NCBI GenBank assembly: GCA_964020155.1 | Contig: OZ026566.1 | Coordinates: forward strand, 1,612,501 to 1,676,500 | Direction: 5' to 3' | From: Chondrilla cf. caribensis | Taxonomy: Eukaryota; Porifera; Demospongiae; Chondrillida; Chondrillidae | Length of the DNA: 64,000 nt | In this document: piece by piece, positions 63,486-64,000 of the stretch | Numbering within the stretch: the first letter of the stretch is position 1 | How the letters are laid out: each line of letters starts with the position of its first letter | Made by a program: the position numbers and the translations under genes | The notes under the pieces: model-generated | Database searches by the model: none | Seen by the model: only the letters and a program-made list of their open reading frames with translations | Told to the model about the DNA's origin: nothing

Positions 63486-64000
63486 CTGCAAATATAACAT
63501 CAATGTTCAATATACACAGCTTCAGGTTAAATTGCTTGGCTGCCTGGTGTAACATATGTACAAAAATATACAGAAGAGAGCTTATAATCAATACAACATT
63601 GTGCTATCAATGAGACATGATCTGGTATAGAATCTGGGTGCTTTTCCATGAAATTGGCAATTTAATTTCCATAGTTTAAATTTGTGTATACATAAAAGTG
63701 ATGGTCCTGATGGTAAATGCTATGTGGAGCTATAGGTACAACTTTGCAAAGGGAACCACTGGGATATTAGATGGTGGTATGGTACAGAATGGCAAATCTC
63801 AAGAAAACCTTGTATTTAATCAACAATAATAGTCTGGAAGGGGGTTCGTGTCAACACTAAAAAGCCTCCCACCCACGGGTCTGCTGCTATCCACTGCTAC
63901 GAGTTATATGAGACATTGGGAAAAGTGGGATTCTTCACCCCTATGTATGTATTATACATCACATCAATCTTGCGATTTTATGAGTATAAACTAACATTGA
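63486..64000 (-). other. UBXN1 intron, left part; no exon found
   Basis: AT-rich sequence. I looked for the expected UBA exon ending in a phase-2 TG and did not find it. Confidence 0.55.

Overview
The window is animal nuclear DNA. It has spliced genes with GT-AG introns (the shortest about 60-90 bp, the longest over 5 kb), many (CA)n/(TG)n microsatellites, GTAC/TACGTA-rich noncoding DNA, minisatellites, MITE-like foldbacks and one 200-N gap. The gene set (SMAUG, fumarase, TSR1, RAB1, a TRAF-like RING-MATH protein, a FoxN-like forkhead, UBXN1, TMEM234) is metazoan. The compact gene spacing, single-exon TRAF-like gene and mobile-element types fit a sponge or another early-branching animal. That placement is inference; nothing here was compared with a database.

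Layout. 1-6709 (-): 5' part of SMAUG/SAMD4, running off the left edge. 6879-17293 (+): complete fumarate hydratase, six exons. 17929-35771 (-): complete TSR1, 23 exons, whose introns carry a hammerhead-ribozyme repeat (retrozyme-like), an antisense 5'-truncated non-LTR retrotransposon, Tigger-like MITEs and two copies of a double-palindrome repeat. 36203-37811 (+): five-exon integrase-derived gene that has lost catalytic residues. 38450-39877 (-): single-exon TRAF-like protein. 40582-47796 (-): complete RAB1, seven exons. 47975-48178 (+): small unrecognised ORF. 48714-50740 (-): two-exon acyl-CoA synthetase/4CL-like enzyme. 51238-51470 (+): broken Crypton-type fragment. 52137-54930 (-): five-exon forkhead factor. 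55205-57682 (+): three-exon, single-domain chondroitin-synthase-like glycosyltransferase. 58114-58512 (-): TMEM234. 59070-63485 (-): UBXN1, lacking its first exon(s), which lie beyond the right edge.

The exon chains were built by hand from reading-frame homology plus splice sites. All junctions keep phase, and total lengths match the families (FH 508 aa, TSR1 816 aa, RAB1 202 aa). The genes are mostly housekeeping and do not form a pathway. Four pairs are divergently arranged with short shared upstream regions: SMAUG/FH, TSR1/integrase-like, RAB1/small ORF and forkhead/glycosyltransferase. The most unusual items are the tandem hammerhead repeat at 28070-28545, the apparently domesticated integrase at 36203-37811 and the one-domain chondroitin-synthase-like gene.
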